64,000 nucleotides of DNA, from positions 2,040,001-2,104,000 of the forward strand of contig NZ_CP083761.1 of NCBI RefSeq assembly GCF_023558375.1. Direction: 5' to 3'. Positions 25,816 to 35,881 of the stretch are shown one piece after another (the stretch's first letter is position 1; each line of letters begins with the position of its first letter). The notes under the pieces were generated by a model, which did not search any database, was not told the origin of the DNA, and saw only the letters and a program-made list of their open reading frames with translations. Source of the stretch: Chroococcidiopsis sp. CCMEE 29 (GTDB lineage: Bacteria > Cyanobacteriota > Cyanobacteriia > Cyanobacteriales > Chroococcidiopsidaceae). The position numbers were made by a program, and so were the translations under genes.

Positions 25816-26477
25816 TTAAAGAGTGTTAGGGTCAATTCCTCGGTGTTGTAATCTAGCCAAAAGAGTTTGCAGTTGTTCTTCTGGTGTCGGGTATCTACTA
25901 CCCTTTTGGTCATACCAGTATAGCCACTCCCGCGTGAGTCCTTGATAAGTTCCTCGTTCGCGTCCAATCCCTAAATTAATTTCAGGCATCTAAATTAAAT
26001 CGCCCGATTGTAAAACGTATTCTCCCTCCACAAGTCGATAAACTTCTAGAGTTTTTCGCTTGCGACGTTGGCGCGTTGGAGCATAAATTACATAGTACAA
26101 GATACCCAATTGGGCATAATCTAGTTTTTTTTGTTCGTATTCACCGTTATATGTTTTAGAAACAACTTCTAGCACCCAGATGGGGACAATCCCGTCTTCT
26201 TCCCAAAGCACATAGCTAAGTCTGCCATTTTCCCCAACAAAACGCTCTACACCTAAACTGAGGAAGGATCAGGAACAAGAGGAGGTTGATTGGGAGTATG
26301 GTAAATTCCCATGTTGATGCCCAAAAACCAATCATCACGGTTTTGCCATATTAAAGCCAAGATAGCTAATAACAAGTTTGGAATTAGAATTTGCAGTTCG
26401 TTAGCCACAGGCATGTCATCGGAATCGGGTAATTCTTCTGATGAAGGAAAACAGTGTAAGGGATTGTAATTGACCAT
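25816..26477 (-). pseudogene. Decayed Uma2-family (DUF820) endonuclease-like gene
   Basis: The reverse strand encodes a Uma2-type protein of about 220 codons in pieces. It starts MVNYNPLHCFPSSEELPDSD at 26477. A one-base deletion near 26268 shifts the frame: GATCCTTCC where GAT GCC TTC would give VPDAFLSLGVERF. It then continues through VLWEEDGIVPIWVLEVVSKTY. A TAG at about 25991-25993 replaces the Trp usually found in GDLxWMPE, and the frame reads on to a TAA at 25816. Uma2 proteins resemble PD-(D/E)XK nucleases and are abundant in cyanobacteria with no firm role. Confidence 0.8.
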
Positions 26478-26594
26478 AATCGTTAAGTAACTGTTGATGA
26501 ATAAAAAACGGTAGAGCTGCTTAATTCTCTACCGTTTCTCAATTTTTGTTTATGGGCGTATATTAAGCCAACACCCATACTACCTAGCTACTAA

Positions 26595-29066
26595 CTACTC
26601 AACCGCTTGAGGCAGCAACTCCTTCGGTTCTTGCGACAGTACCTTCACAGTGCCAGACTCATCTACGTCCACTACGGCAGTATCACCATCCTTGATGCGA
26701 CCTGACAGAATCTCTTCTGCTAGGCTATCTTCTAGCAAGCGCATAATCGCTCGACGTAGCGGTCTTGCTCCGTAGCTGGGGTTGTAGCCTTCTTCGATGA
26801 GCCGATCTTTGAATCGTTCGGTGACTTCCAAAGTGATACCTTTTTCTGTCAATCGACCAAACACTTCTTTGAGCATAATATCGGCGATTTCTTTCACCTC
26901 GTCCTTGGTCAATTGCCGGAAGACAATGATTTCATCCAAGCGGTTCAAGAATTCTGGACGGAAGTAATTCTTTAACTCCTCATTCACCAGTGAGCGAATC
27001 CGGTTGTATTGGGATTCCGCCTGGTTTTCGGAGAACTCAAAGCCTAAGCCACCGCCACCTTTTTCAATCACCTTGGAGCCAATATTGGAAGTCAAAATCA
27101 GCAACGTATTCTTGAAGTCAACAGTGCGACCTTTCGCATCCGTCAATCGACCATCTTCCAAGATTTGCAGCAGCATGTTGAATACATCGGGGTGTGCCTT
27201 CTCAATTTCGTCGAATAGCACTACCGTGTACGGACGACGACGCACTGCTTCAGTTAGCTGACCGCCTTCGTTGTAACCTACGTATCCAGGCGGTGAACCA
27301 ATCAGCTTACTAACAGTATGCCGTTCCATGTATTCCGACATGTCCAACCGGATCATCGCTTCTTCTGAGCCGAAGAAGTAGGCTGCTAACGACTTTGCTA
27401 GTTCGGTTTTCCCCACCCCGGTTGGACCAGAGAATACAAAGCTAGCGATCGGGCGATTGGGATTCTTCAAGCCAACACGCGCCCGACGAATTGCTCTGGA
27501 AACTGCTTTAACTGCTTCTTCTTGACCAATTAGCCGCTGATGCAGGGTATCTTCCATATGTAGCAGCTTCTCGGATTCAGATTCGGTCAGCTTGTTCACT
27601 GGTACACCAGTCCAGGAAGCAACGATGTGGGCAATGTCTTCTTCAGTGACAACGGGGGAATCTTCGCCTTCGCTGTTGGAGGTGGCATTTTTGCCTTGAG
27701 CGATCGCCCGGATTTCTGCCTTAATTTCCATCTCCCGATCGCGCAGTTCCCCAGCACGATCATAATCCTGGGAACGTACTGCGTCGTCTTTTTCCCGTAA
27801 CACTTGACGCAGTTCTTTATCCAATTCCTTCGCTGCTGGTGGAAGAGCTGAATTAATTAACCGTACTCTAGAGCCAGCTTCATCAACCAAGTCAATTGCC
27901 TTATCTGGGAGATAGCGATCGCTGATGTAGCGGTCAGACAACTTCGCTGCCGCAAACAGTGCTTCATCAGAGATTTTTAGCTTGTGGTGCTGCTCGTAAC
28001 GCTCGCGCAGACCGTACAGAATCTCAATCGTCTCATCTACTGTCGGCTCACCTACCATCACTGGTTGGAAGCGCCGTTCTAAGGCTGCATCCCGCTCAAT
28101 ATGCTTGCGATATTCATCTAGGGTAGTGGCACCAATGCACTGCAACTCACCCCGTGCCAAGGCTGGCTTCAGAATATTCGCGGCATCAATTGCACCTTCA
28201 GCAGCACCCGCACCGATCAGGGTGTGCACCTCGTCAATCACCAAAACCACATTCCCAGCGGAACGGATTTCATCCATGATTTTCTTCAGGCGTTCTTCAA
28301 ATTCACCCCGGTACTTGGTACCAGCCACCAATAAACCAATATCTAGGGTGACTACGCGCTTCTCTTCCAGGATGTCTGGCACATCTTTGTTGGCAATGCG
28401 TGCTGCCAAACCTTCGGCGATCGCGGTTTTACCAACACCTGGTTCCCCAATCAAGACTGGATTGTTCTTAGTCCGGCGACCCAAAATCTGAATCACCCGC
28501 TCAATTTCTTTAGCGCGACCGACTACAGGATCGAGTTTGCCTTCTGCTGCCATTTGAGTCAGATTCGAGCCAAACTCATCTAGTGTAGGAGTTTTGGTGC
28601 GACCAGCCTGAGAACCTGCTGAAACTTCAGCCGTTTCTCCCAACATCCGAATCACCTGTGTGCGTACCTTCGACAGGTCAACCCCCAGATTTTCCAGCAC
28701 TCTAGCCGCAACCCCTTCTCCTTCGCGGATCAAACCCAACAAAAGGTGTTCGGTGCCAATGTAGTTATGGCCTAGCTGGCGTGCTTCTTCTAGGGATAGC
28801 TCCAGAACCCGCTTGGCTCGGGGGGTAAAGGGGATTTCTACAGCAACAAAGCCCGATCCCCGCCCAATAATTTTTTCTACTTCAATCCGAGCATCTTTGA
28901 GGTTGACACCCATAGATTTCAGTACTTTAGCCGCTACGCCTGTTCCTTCTCCAATCAGACCCAGGAGGATCTGCTCTGTGCCTACGAAGTTATGACCCAG
29001 GCGGCGAGCTTCTTCCTGGGCCAGCATGATCACCTTAATTGCTTTTTCTGTGAAGCGTTCAAACAT
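26595..29066 (-). CDS. clpC: ATP-dependent Clp protease ATPase subunit ClpC
   Basis: ClpC is the Hsp100 unfoldase that feeds substrates to ClpP; it is usually essential in cyanobacteria. The 823-aa product has the Clp N-domain double repeat (1-145), a first AAA+ module with GEPGVGKT (about 207), a UVR-type coiled-coil region (about 415-460), and a second AAA+ module with [14 protein letters not shown] (about 548). The C-terminal domain contains [15 protein letters not shown] heat- or stress-type promoter may lie in the 370-bp upstream gap, but I cannot pin it. Confidence 0.97.
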   Translation of the reverse strand: MFERFTEKAIKVIMLAQEEARRLGHNFVGTEQILLGLIGEGTGVAAKVLKSMGVNLKDARIEVEKIIGRGSGFVAVEIPFTPRAKRVLELSLEEARQLGHNYIGTEHLLLGLIREGEGVAARVLENLGVDLSKVRTQVIRMLGETAEVSAGSQAGRTKTPTLDEFGSNLTQMAAEGKLDPVVGRAKEIERVIQILGRRTKNNPVLIGEPGVGKTAIAEGLAARIANKDVPDILEEKRVVTLDIGLLVAGTKYRGEFEERLKKIMDEIRSAGNVVLVIDEVHTLIGAGAAEGAIDAANILKPALARGELQCIGATTLDEYRKHIERDAALERRFQPVMVGEPTVDETIEILYGLRERYEQHHKLKISDEALFAAAKLSDRYISDRYLPDKAIDLVDEAGSRVRLINSALPPAAKELDKELRQVLREKDDAVRSQDYDRAGELRDREMEIKAEIRAIAQGKNATSNSEGEDSPVVTEEDIAHIVASWTGVPVNKLTESESEKLLHMEDTLHQRLIGQEEAVKAVSRAIRRARVGLKNPNRPIASFVFSGPTGVGKTELAKSLAAYFFGSEEAMIRLDMSEYMERHTVSKLIGSPPGYVGYNEGGQLTEAVRRRPYTVVLFDEIEKAHPDVFNMLLQILEDGRLTDAKGRTVDFKNTLLILTSNIGSKVIEKGGGGLGFEFSENQAESQYNRIRSLVNEELKNYFRPEFLNRLDEIIVFRQLTKDEVKEIADIMLKEVFGRLTEKGITLEVTERFKDRLIEEGYNPSYGARPLRRAIMRLLEDSLAEEILSGRIKDGDTAVVDVDESGTVKVLSQEPKELLPQAVE

Positions 29067-29439
29067 GGCGTTTTTCCATCACCTGAGTCGTGCCGGTACG
29101 CTGATTTTAGCATACGCTACTTGTCTGGCTGTCAATTTATCATATTGACGGCCAGTACGGTTTTTCCCCTGCCTTGAGGAGCAATTTCTGCCCTTTTCCA
29201 GAGTGTTAGTTGTTACTCACTTAGCAGTTAACGCTTCATTTGAGTGCAGACCCTGAGGGCTTGACAAAATTCTTCTCAAACACCGAACTGTCAAGATCCG
29301 CTTTTCCGCCAAAAGATTTTTTAGAGCTGATTATTTTTTTCCGGTTTGGAATTCAATTCATATATCCTCAGCATTAAAGAGCGGCGTTTGCCCGCTCTAG
29401 GTTTTTTATCACTTCCAAACAAAAATTATTAGCAGAAAT
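29067..29439. promoter_or_regulatory. clpC upstream region and rimI-side hairpin
   Basis: No gene is visible in these 373 bp. The clpC-proximal half should hold its promoter. A hairpin, AGAGCGG and its complement (29378-29398), is followed on the forward strand by a T6 run, and on the reverse strand it lies just downstream of an unrelated TTTTTT. It may terminate reads downstream of rimI (opposite strand) or end an unseen forward transcript. Confidence 0.4.
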
Positions 29440-30066
29440 TTACTCCATTGTCAAGGATGAGCCATCAAGGAGCGGCAAATTCAAAGGTAGTTGTAACTTC
29501 CAGCCAGCTAGGGAGAGGCGATCGCTTACAGACTTCTGCCAAGTGGGTAAAGTATTGTAAAATTCAGGGTGTTGAAGATTGCCGCGCCAGAGAATCAAGG
29601 CATCTTCATTTGTGTCTTTGTAGTAACGTCGCCGCCGCCCAGCTATTTTGAAACCAAACTTTTGATACAAAGATAGAGCTGGTTGATTAGAGGCTCGAAC
29701 TTCGAGCGTGGCTCGTTCCAAGCCGCGATCAGCAGCTACCTGTAGCAGAGCAAGCAGCATGACTTGTCCTAATCCCTGACGCTGGTAGTGGGGATGCACC
29801 GCCAAAATTGTAATATGAGCTTCGTCCAAAATTGCCCAGAGGCAGCCCATGGCTAGGAGGGGTGAGGGAGGAGCAGGGGAGGCAGGGGGAGCAGGGGGAG
29901 CAGGGGAGGCTAATAAACCGAGTAAGACGCTGTTGGGACTGTTTAGCTCTCGCTGATAAGCCTCTAATGTCCACAGACCGCCAAAACATAGATGATCGAG
30001 TTCTAGGACTGCACCCAGCATTTGGGGTGCAATCGGTTTGAGTTCTAATAAAGTCACTGTTTGCAA
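29440..30066 (-). CDS. rimI: Ribosomal protein S18 alanine N-acetyltransferase-like (GNAT)
   Basis: The RimI family acetylates protein N-termini, classically S18. The 208-aa product has the GNAT core: acceptor region CFGGLWTLEAYQREL, ITILAVHPHYQRQGLGQVML with the acetyl-CoA loop, LEVRASNQPALSLYQKFGFK, and RRRYYKDTNEDALIL. A Pro/Ala/Ser-rich insert (about residues 54-68) is encoded by a 9-bp tandem array at 29862-29912. The frame opens with TTG 30066; GTG 30057 is an alternative. It is divergent from lysA across 56 bp. Confidence 0.85.
   Translation of the reverse strand: MQTVTLLELKPIAPQMLGAVLELDHLCFGGLWTLEAYQRELNSPNSVLLGLLASPAPPAPPASPAPPSPLLAMGCLWAILDEAHITILAVHPHYQRQGLGQVMLLALLQVAADRGLERATLEVRASNQPALSLYQKFGFKIAGRRRRYYKDTNEDALILWRGNLQHPEFYNTLPTWQKSVSDRLSLAGWKLQLPLNLPLLDGSSLTME
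29862..29912. repeat. 9-bp tandem array inside rimI
   Basis: Units GCAGGGGAG and GCAGGGGGA alternate four to five times. The 9-bp period keeps the reading frame and encodes Pro-Ala-Ser-rich residues in RimI. The same unit builds the intergenic arrays at 4535, 7108 and 39690. Confidence 0.85.
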
Positions 30067-30122
30067 TTTAAACTGGGTAACGAGACCTACTCACACCCTG
30101 CAAAAGGACATTTTCTACAATT

Positions 30123-31562
30123 ATGGTATCGACTTATCCGGCTGGGGTTCAAAATTCTGGTAGTCAGTATTTACCTGACTTAACTCTTGCCGCAGCGAAT
30201 CGTTCACCCAACCAGGAACTTTTACCACTTACAGCGCGGATTAATCATCACGATTGTCTAGAAATTGGTGGTTGTGATGTAACAAAGTTGGTACAGCAAT
30301 TTGGTTCACCGCTGTATATTTTGGATGAAGAAACCCTGCGAACCGCTTGCCGTCAGTATCGAGATGCTTTTAAGCGTTACTATCCAGGGGAATCTCAAGT
30401 ACTCTATGCCTCTAAGGCTTGGAGTTGTCTTGCTGTCTGCACGATCGCTAATTCAGAAGGTTTAGGGATCGATGTGGTGTCCGGAGGGGAACTTTACACT
30501 GCTCTCCAGGCAGGTTTAAATCCGGATAAACTATATTTCCACGGCAACAACAAATCTCTAGAAGAACTAACTCTGGCGATTGAATCAGGTTGCACCATTG
30601 TGGTGGATAACTGGCAGGAGTTACGTACTCTAACAAGCTTAGCCGCAGGGGAGAAACTAAGAGCAGGGGAGGCAGGGGGCTCACTTGCCCCTCGAATCAT
30701 GCTACGCTTAACTCCCGGTATCGAGTGTCATACCCACGAATACATCCGCACAGGGCATCTAGATAGTAAATTTGGCTTTGATCCCAATCAGTTAGATGAG
30801 GTGTTTACCTTTGTCAGCCAGCAATCTAGTTTGAATTGCATAGGATTGCACGCCCATATTGGCTCTCAGATTTTTGAACGACAGCCGCATCAAGATCTTG
30901 CTGATGTAATGGTGCAGTGGTTGGATAAAGCGATTAGCTATGGTTTGCCAGTTACAGAATTAAACGTGGGTGGTGGTTTAGGAATTCGGTATACGGAATC
31001 CGACGATCCCCCCAGCGTTGAAGAGTGGGTGAAGGCTATCTGTGAAGTAGTTAAAGATGCCTGTGCAGCTCAACAGCTCCCTCTACCGAAGTTGCTATGT
31101 GAACCAGGGCGATCGCTAATTGGTGCAGCTTGTGTCACTGCTTACACAATTGGCTCATCAAAAGTGGTGCCAGAAATTCGTACTTATGTGGCAGTTGATG
31201 GTGGGATGTCTGATAATCCCCGCCCAATTACTTACCAATCGGTTTATCGAGCAGTCGTAGCTAATCAGATGTCTGTGCCACTGACAGAAACAGTAACAAT
31301 TGCTGGCAAACACTGCGAATCTGGAGACATTTTGATTAAAGATGCGGCTCTGCCTCAGACCCAGCCAGGAGATATCCTTGTAGTCATGGGAACTGGTGCT
31401 TACAATTACAGCATGGCCTCTAACTACAACCGCTTGCCCCGACCAGCAGCAGTTATAGTAAATGCTGGGGAAGCTAATCTCATCCTCCGGCGCGAAACCT
31501 ACCAAGACTTACTTCGTCAAGACTGCCTACCCGGAAGACTAATCAATAGTCAATTCGGTTAA
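30123..31562 (+). CDS. lysA: Diaminopimelate decarboxylase
   Basis: LysA makes lysine from meso-diaminopimelate, the last step of the pathway. The 479-aa product is a fold-III PLP enzyme: VLYASKAWSC holds the Schiff-base Lys, followed by GLGIDVVSGGELYTAL, GLHAHIGSQI, LNVGGGLGIRYTE, LCEPGRSLIG and CESGDILI. A short insert between VDNWQELRTLTSLA and PRIMLRLTPG comes from a GCAGGGGAG-type repeat (30650-30690). The ATG at 30123 is used; the N-terminal 35 residues before the catalytic domain are variable. Confidence 0.96.
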   Translation: MVSTYPAGVQNSGSQYLPDLTLAAANRSPNQELLPLTARINHHDCLEIGGCDVTKLVQQFGSPLYILDEETLRTACRQYRDAFKRYYPGESQVLYASKAWSCLAVCTIANSEGLGIDVVSGGELYTALQAGLNPDKLYFHGNNKSLEELTLAIESGCTIVVDNWQELRTLTSLAAGEKLRAGEAGGSLAPRIMLRLTPGIECHTHEYIRTGHLDSKFGFDPNQLDEVFTFVSQQSSLNCIGLHAHIGSQIFERQPHQDLADVMVQWLDKAISYGLPVTELNVGGGLGIRYTESDDPPSVEEWVKAICEVVKDACAAQQLPLPKLLCEPGRSLIGAACVTAYTIGSSKVVPEIRTYVAVDGGMSDNPRPITYQSVYRAVVANQMSVPLTETVTIAGKHCESGDILIKDAALPQTQPGDILVVMGTGAYNYSMASNYNRLPRPAAVIVNAGEANLILRRETYQDLLRQDCLPGRLINSQFG

Positions 31563-31766
31563 AAGGCAAAAGGCGATCCCCTGCGCTCCCCTGCTTAAGG
31601 GGAAGCAAGAGGCTAGAAATAGTTATAGTTTTAAAGTTCAAGGACTGGTTGTTCAGACCTATGTGCGATCGCACAGAAAATTCCGAAAACCTGCCCCTGC
31701 AAACTTAAAACTACTTCCTACTTCCCTACTTCCCACACAAAAAAATGTAAGGTCAATCCAAATCTA
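31563..31766. other. Gap between lysA and cdaA
   Basis: This gap has degenerate CCCCTGC and CCTACTTCCC repeats and one HIP1-like GCGATCGC. The cdaA promoter presumably lies here, but no confident boxes can be named. Confidence 0.35.
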
Positions 31767-32693
31767 ATGGGAGATTGGTGGAAGCAATGGTTGAGAGACT
31801 TTGGCTGGACACAGTCATTGTTGTTTTACGCTCTCGATCTAGGCTTGGTTCTGGCGCTCACCTACATGGTGCTTGTCATTATTGGAGAGCGCCGTACTTT
31901 GTGGATGGTGCGGGGATTTATTGTCTTGATGCTGGCATCAGCGATGAGTGCCAGGCTAGGACTAACGCTGTTAAATTTTGTTCTCGAAAAGCTGGTAGTT
32001 GGTTCGGCTGTGGCAATGGCAGTTGCCTTTCAGTCAGAGTTTCGTCGCTTTTTGGAACAATTGGGAAGGGGTGAATTTAAGCAGCTGTTGCAACCATCCC
32101 ACCGCACTGTCCCCAAGCCTGATAGTGTAATTGATGAAATTGTTGATGCAGTTAAAGAACTTTCACAAAATCGGATTGGAGCTTTGCTGATTCTGGAAAC
32201 AGATAGTCCGATTGATGAAAGAGATTTTTCGGTGCCTGGAGTAAAACTGAATGCGGAGCTTTCTAAAGAACTACTACAAACGATTTTTCAGCCGAAAACG
32301 CTGTTACACGATGGGGCAACATTGATTCGCGGCTCTCGGATTATGGCATCTGGTATAATACTGCCCCTTTCTGGACGCACAGCGTCGCGCCAGCTAGGTA
32401 CACGTCATCGAGCGGCGATGGGCATTACGGAACGGGTTGAAAATTGTGTTTGTGTGGTTGTCTCAGAAGAAACAGGTTCCATTTCTTTAGCAGAAAGGGG
32501 AATGCTTAATAGACCACTGACCAGCAGTAAACTGAAAGAATTGTTGGAGGCTCGATTCTCTCCGGCTATGGAACGTGAAGCTGTCGCCCCCAGCGTACTT
32601 AGTTGGGTTCGCCAAGTTAGCACTCAGGGATTAGCACTGGTTTCGCGTTTACTTGGTCTACCCTCACCGGCGTCTCCACGAGAAAAAAAATGA
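31767..32693 (+). CDS. cdaA: Diadenylate cyclase (CdaA type)
   Basis: CdaA makes the second messenger c-di-AMP from two ATP, which controls potassium and osmotic balance. The 308-aa product has three N-terminal transmembrane helices (about 15-75), a DAC domain with the catalytic [11 protein letters not shown] (DGA) and [12 protein letters not shown] (RHR) motifs, and a C-terminal tail of about 60 residues. The stop overlaps the uppS ATG (ATGA), so the two genes are translationally coupled. In many Firmicutes cdaA is instead paired with cdaR and glmM. Confidence 0.94.
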   Translation: MGDWWKQWLRDFGWTQSLLFYALDLGLVLALTYMVLVIIGERRTLWMVRGFIVLMLASAMSARLGLTLLNFVLEKLVVGSAVAMAVAFQSEFRRFLEQLGRGEFKQLLQPSHRTVPKPDSVIDEIVDAVKELSQNRIGALLILETDSPIDERDFSVPGVKLNAELSKELLQTIFQPKTLLHDGATLIRGSRIMASGIILPLSGRTASRQLGTRHRAAMGITERVENCVCVVVSEETGSISLAERGMLNRPLTSSKLKELLEARFSPAMEREAVAPSVLSWVRQVSTQGLALVSRLLGLPSPASPREKK

Positions 32694-33439
32694 CTGCAAA
32701 GCCGATTGTGTTACAAGATTTGCCCCCTGATTTAGAACGAGAAAGACTGCCCAGACATGTAGCAGTGATTATGGATGGCAATGGTAGGTGGGCTAAGCGT
32801 CAAGGTCTACCCCGAGTTATGGGTCATAAGCGGGGAGTTGATGCGCTAAAAGACCTGCTGCGCTGTTGTAATGATTGGGGTATCAAGGCACTAACGGCTT
32901 ATGCTTTTTCCACCGAGAACTGGGGCAGACCGTTAGAAGAAGTTGATTTTTTGATGGCCTTGTTTGAGCGGGTGCTGCGTAAAGAACTGCGGGAGATGAT
33001 GCAGGAAAACGTTCAGATCCGGTTTGTCGGGAACCTGAATGCTCTGCCGCTATCGCTCCAAGCTGAGATTGAGCGCTCAATGGCAGATACTCAAAATAAT
33101 CCAGGCATTCGGTTTACCGTGGCAACCAACTACGGGGGAAGGCAGGAAATTTTGCACGCTTGTCGGGCGATCGCTCAGCAGGTGCAGCAAGGTTTAATTC
33201 AACCAGAGCAGATTGATGAGGCGTTATTTGAAAGCCACCTTTATACGGCAGGAATTTGCGATCCTGACTTATTAATTCGTACCAGTGGAGAAATGCGAAT
33301 TAGCAACTTTCTCCTTTGGCAAATGGCTTATGCAGAAATGTATATTACTGAGACTCTGTGGCCTGATTTTGACCGCGCTGAATTTCACAGAGCTTTAACT
33401 GCTTACCAACAGCGCGATCGGCGATTTGGCAAAGTGTAG
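32690..33439 (+). CDS. uppS: Isoprenyl transferase (undecaprenyl diphosphate synthase type)
   Basis: UppS makes the C55 lipid carrier for peptidoglycan and polysaccharide synthesis. The 249-aa product has the catalytic Asp in [16 protein letters not shown], then [21 protein letters not shown] and the C-terminal [19 protein letters not shown]. Starting from an ATG that overlaps the cdaA stop by 4 bp, it is the second gene of a coupled pair. Cyanobacteria often have several cis-prenyltransferases, so a different chain length is possible. Confidence 0.95.
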   Translation: MTAKPIVLQDLPPDLERERLPRHVAVIMDGNGRWAKRQGLPRVMGHKRGVDALKDLLRCCNDWGIKALTAYAFSTENWGRPLEEVDFLMALFERVLRKELREMMQENVQIRFVGNLNALPLSLQAEIERSMADTQNNPGIRFTVATNYGGRQEILHACRAIAQQVQQGLIQPEQIDEALFESHLYTAGICDPDLLIRTSGEMRISNFLLWQMAYAEMYITETLWPDFDRAEFHRALTAYQQRDRRFGKV

Positions 33440-33500
33440 CGATTTTAGATTTTAGATTTGCGATTTTGGATTGAGGATGAATCGAAAATCCAAAATCCGT

Positions 33501-33773
33501 TCACGGTCCCGAAAAAACAGCCTGTTCTACATCTTGCCGACTGAGAGAATACTTAAAGGAGCGTTGAATATCTTGTCCTGCTTCCCCAGCCTGGAGATAA
33601 CGCACTGTAAGCTGATCGACATCGAGCCAAAGTTCTGCTTCCCAGCTTGGTTGCTGAAGTCGCCAGCAATGTAGCTGCTCCCGATCTTGTTGGCAGCAGT
33701 GGCTTCTGAGCCACTGCTCAATTTGGGGGAGGGGATGGTTGTAAAGCGGAGTATCAGCGGAAGGAAGAGACAT
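33501..33773 (-). CDS. DUF3143 family protein
   Basis: The 90-aa product has the DUF3143 signature ADTPLYNHPLPQIEQWLR and later WEAELWLDVDQLTVRY. The family is almost restricted to cyanobacteria and its function is unknown. It lies just downstream of a J-domain protein gene on the same strand, separated by a GGGGTCA heptamer array (33778-33815). This suggests co-transcription and perhaps a shared chaperone-related job (inference). Confidence 0.85.
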   Translation of the reverse strand: MSLPSADTPLYNHPLPQIEQWLRSHCCQQDREQLHCWRLQQPSWEAELWLDVDQLTVRYLQAGEAGQDIQRSFKYSLSRQDVEQAVFSGP

Positions 33774-33777
33774 AGGA

Positions 33778-33815
33778 ATTAGGGGTCAGGGGTCAGGGGT
33801 CAGGGGTCAGGAGGA
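33778..33815. repeat. GGGGTCA heptamer array
   Basis: Four to five copies of GGGGTCA/GGGGTTA in tandem lie between the J-domain gene and the DUF3143 gene. Confidence 0.8.
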
Positions 33816-33819
33816 AATA

Positions 33820-34377
33820 CTAAATTCTGTCTCTTATCTTTTGTATTCTGTCTTCTAGTGCATGTATTGTAGGCAGATGGAACCTGACTTGTTCTTGTAC
33901 AGTTGCGGGTGGTTGCAGCACTACAGGTTGAAAAGCTGCGTCACCACGGGTTAAGCCGATGGCGATCGCTAACAATATACAACCTAAAAAGGTTAAACAG
34001 AGAATAAACAGGACAAAGATTTCTCCCGATGAGAGAGGTCGATCGGTGGGACCCTGGTAAGTTGATGAGTACTGCCGCACCTGGGGTGGCGCTTGAACCA
34101 CGTAGAGACGAGAATAGCCAATTTTGAGGTCGTATTGCAATCGCCGCTCTGGGTTGCTGAGGGTGGCGTAGGCTTCGTTTAGTTGTTGGAACTTAACAGT
34201 GGCGATCGCGGTTGGTAGATTTGTTGTGTCGGGATGATAGCGCTTACTCAGTTCCCGATAGGCACGACGGATGTCTATTGCCGACGCGGAAGGATGCAGT
34301 CCTAGCAGGGCGTAATGAGTGGTTTGATTGGGCATCGCGCGATTGCTGCTTTGTGGCATTGCCCTGTTTTGAGTCAC
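33820..34377 (-). CDS. J-domain (DnaJ-like) membrane protein
   Basis: The N-terminal J-domain (about residues 20-88) has HYALLGLHPSASAIDIRRAY, the essential HPD in RYHPDTTN, and LNEAYATLSNPERRLQYD. A single transmembrane helix follows (about 120-143). J-domain proteins stimulate Hsp70 (DnaK) ATPase; the membrane anchor suggests recruitment of DnaK to a membrane. The frame opens with GTG 34377; ATGs at 34359 and 34335 are alternatives, with the last just before the J-domain. The DUF3143 gene follows it. Confidence 0.9.
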   Translation of the reverse strand: MTQNRAMPQSSNRAMPNQTTHYALLGLHPSASAIDIRRAYRELSKRYHPDTTNLPTAIATVKFQQLNEAYATLSNPERRLQYDLKIGYSRLYVVQAPPQVRQYSSTYQGPTDRPLSSGEIFVLFILCLTFLGCILLAIAIGLTRGDAAFQPVVLQPPATVQEQVRFHLPTIHALEDRIQKIRDRI

Positions 34378-34778
34378 AGCAGTTCGACTAAAGCCTAATG
34401 AGACAGTTTTTCCCTATTGTAAATCTACCTGCTATTCCCAACCAAACCTTTTCCAGTGATTGTAGAACATTCGCAGTTGCTTCAGTCTAAACTAGGTCAG
34501 GATCGCTGTAAGGCAGAAATAGAGATGATCCCCAGGGTAGATGAGACTACCTATTGGTAGGCTATAGATTAAAAACCTAGCACCAAAATCTAGTACTTAG
34601 TGGATAAATAAAGGTGCCTATTGCCTGCAAGAGTACGGTAAACCGAACTAGCCTTTTTTTAGGGGGTTAAAGTTAATTTAATTTTCAGATATTGAGTTGA
34701 AAATGCTTTTAGCTCAAGAGTACTGCAACTTCACCGTACTAATATCCACTTTATCTTCCGAACCAACACAATACAAGT
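34378..34778. other. Gene-free gap upstream of glycosyltransferase
   Basis: These 401 bp lie between divergent genes, the J-domain gene and the glycosyltransferase gene. The sequence is AT-rich near 34660-34700. No reading frame, RNA gene, array or clear regulator site is visible. Confidence 0.4.
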
Positions 34779-35849
34779 ATGAAAATTGCTCAAGTTGCGC
34801 CCTTATGGGAAAGAGTTCCTCCCCCAACTTATGGCGGGATTGAATTGGTCGTTAGTCATTTGACCGATGAACTAGTGCGTCGAGGTCATGAAGTCACTCT
34901 GTTTGCCTCCGGCGATTCTCAAACCCTGGCTCGCTTAGAAGCAGTTTATCCTTGTGCTATGCGCTTAGACCCTCATGTCAAAGAATATTCAGTCTACGAA
35001 ATGATGGAACTTAGCCGGGTCTACGAACAAGCAGAGGAATTTGACATTATTCATTCTCACATAGGAATTGCGGCACTGGCGATCGCTCCTCTGGTAAAAA
35101 CACCAACAATCCACACGCTTCACAATGGCTTTACGCCGGATAGCCGCAAATTATTCAGCTTACATCGCCAGCAGTCATACATTAGTATCAGCAATGCCCA
35201 GCAACGTGAACTGAAGCTGAATTATCTACGGACAGTTTACAACGGCATTAACCTACAAAATTACCCGTTCAAAGCGCAAACTCAAGAGCCACCCTATCTT
35301 GCTTTTTTAGGTCGCCTGTCACCCCAAAAAGGACCCCAGCATGCGATCGCGATTGCCAAGCAAACGGGCTGGCAATTAAAAATGGCAGGCAAAATCGATG
35401 TAGTAGACGCGTCATTCTTTGAACAGGAAATTGCCCCCCAAATTGATGGCAAGCAAATTCAATATTTGGGCGAAGTTAACCATGCCCAGAAAGCCGAGTT
35501 ATTAGGTAATGCGGCTGTCACTCTGTTCCCCATTTCCTGGCATGAACCCTTTGGCTTAGTGATGATCGAATCGATGGCTACAGGGACACCAGTACTCGGC
35601 ATGAATTTAGGTTCTGTACCGGAGGTGATTGCTCACGGCAAAACTGGCTTTCTCTGCCAAAGCTACGAAGCAATGGCTGCCATGATTCCAGCTGCTTTGA
35701 AACTAGACCGTCAGACATGTCGAGATTATGTAGAAAACAAATTTAGCGTTACCCAAATGGTGGATGGATACGAATTAGCTTATCAGCAACTGCTCGAAAG
35801 CCGCTGGTCTTTGAATGGGCATATTCAAAGACCAAAAATAGCGTTTTAA
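34779..35849 (+). CDS. Glycosyltransferase, family 4 type
   Basis: The 356-aa product has a GT-B fold. The N-terminal half has PPPTYGGIELVVSHLTDELVRRGHEVTLF and HSHIGIAALA. The C-terminal half has LAFLGRLSPQKGPQHAI and the donor-binding E-x7-E region FGLVMIESMATGTPVLGMNLGSVPEVI. It is probably a retaining transferase using a UDP- or GDP-sugar. The acceptor is unknown. It is followed 32 bp later by a zinc-ribbon gene on the same strand. Confidence 0.9.
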   Translation: MKIAQVAPLWERVPPPTYGGIELVVSHLTDELVRRGHEVTLFASGDSQTLARLEAVYPCAMRLDPHVKEYSVYEMMELSRVYEQAEEFDIIHSHIGIAALAIAPLVKTPTIHTLHNGFTPDSRKLFSLHRQQSYISISNAQQRELKLNYLRTVYNGINLQNYPFKAQTQEPPYLAFLGRLSPQKGPQHAIAIAKQTGWQLKMAGKIDVVDASFFEQEIAPQIDGKQIQYLGEVNHAQKAELLGNAAVTLFPISWHEPFGLVMIESMATGTPVLGMNLGSVPEVIAHGKTGFLCQSYEAMAAMIPAALKLDRQTCRDYVENKFSVTQMVDGYELAYQQLLESRWSLNGHIQRPKIAF

Positions 35850-35881
35850 TCAACATTTTTTGCCAGCACGGAGATAATAAG

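Noticed and set aside
25710-25967. Reverse frame of 85 codons overlapping the Uma2 remnant
   Set aside because: It is out of frame with the Uma2 coding sequence, whose own frame explains this stretch.
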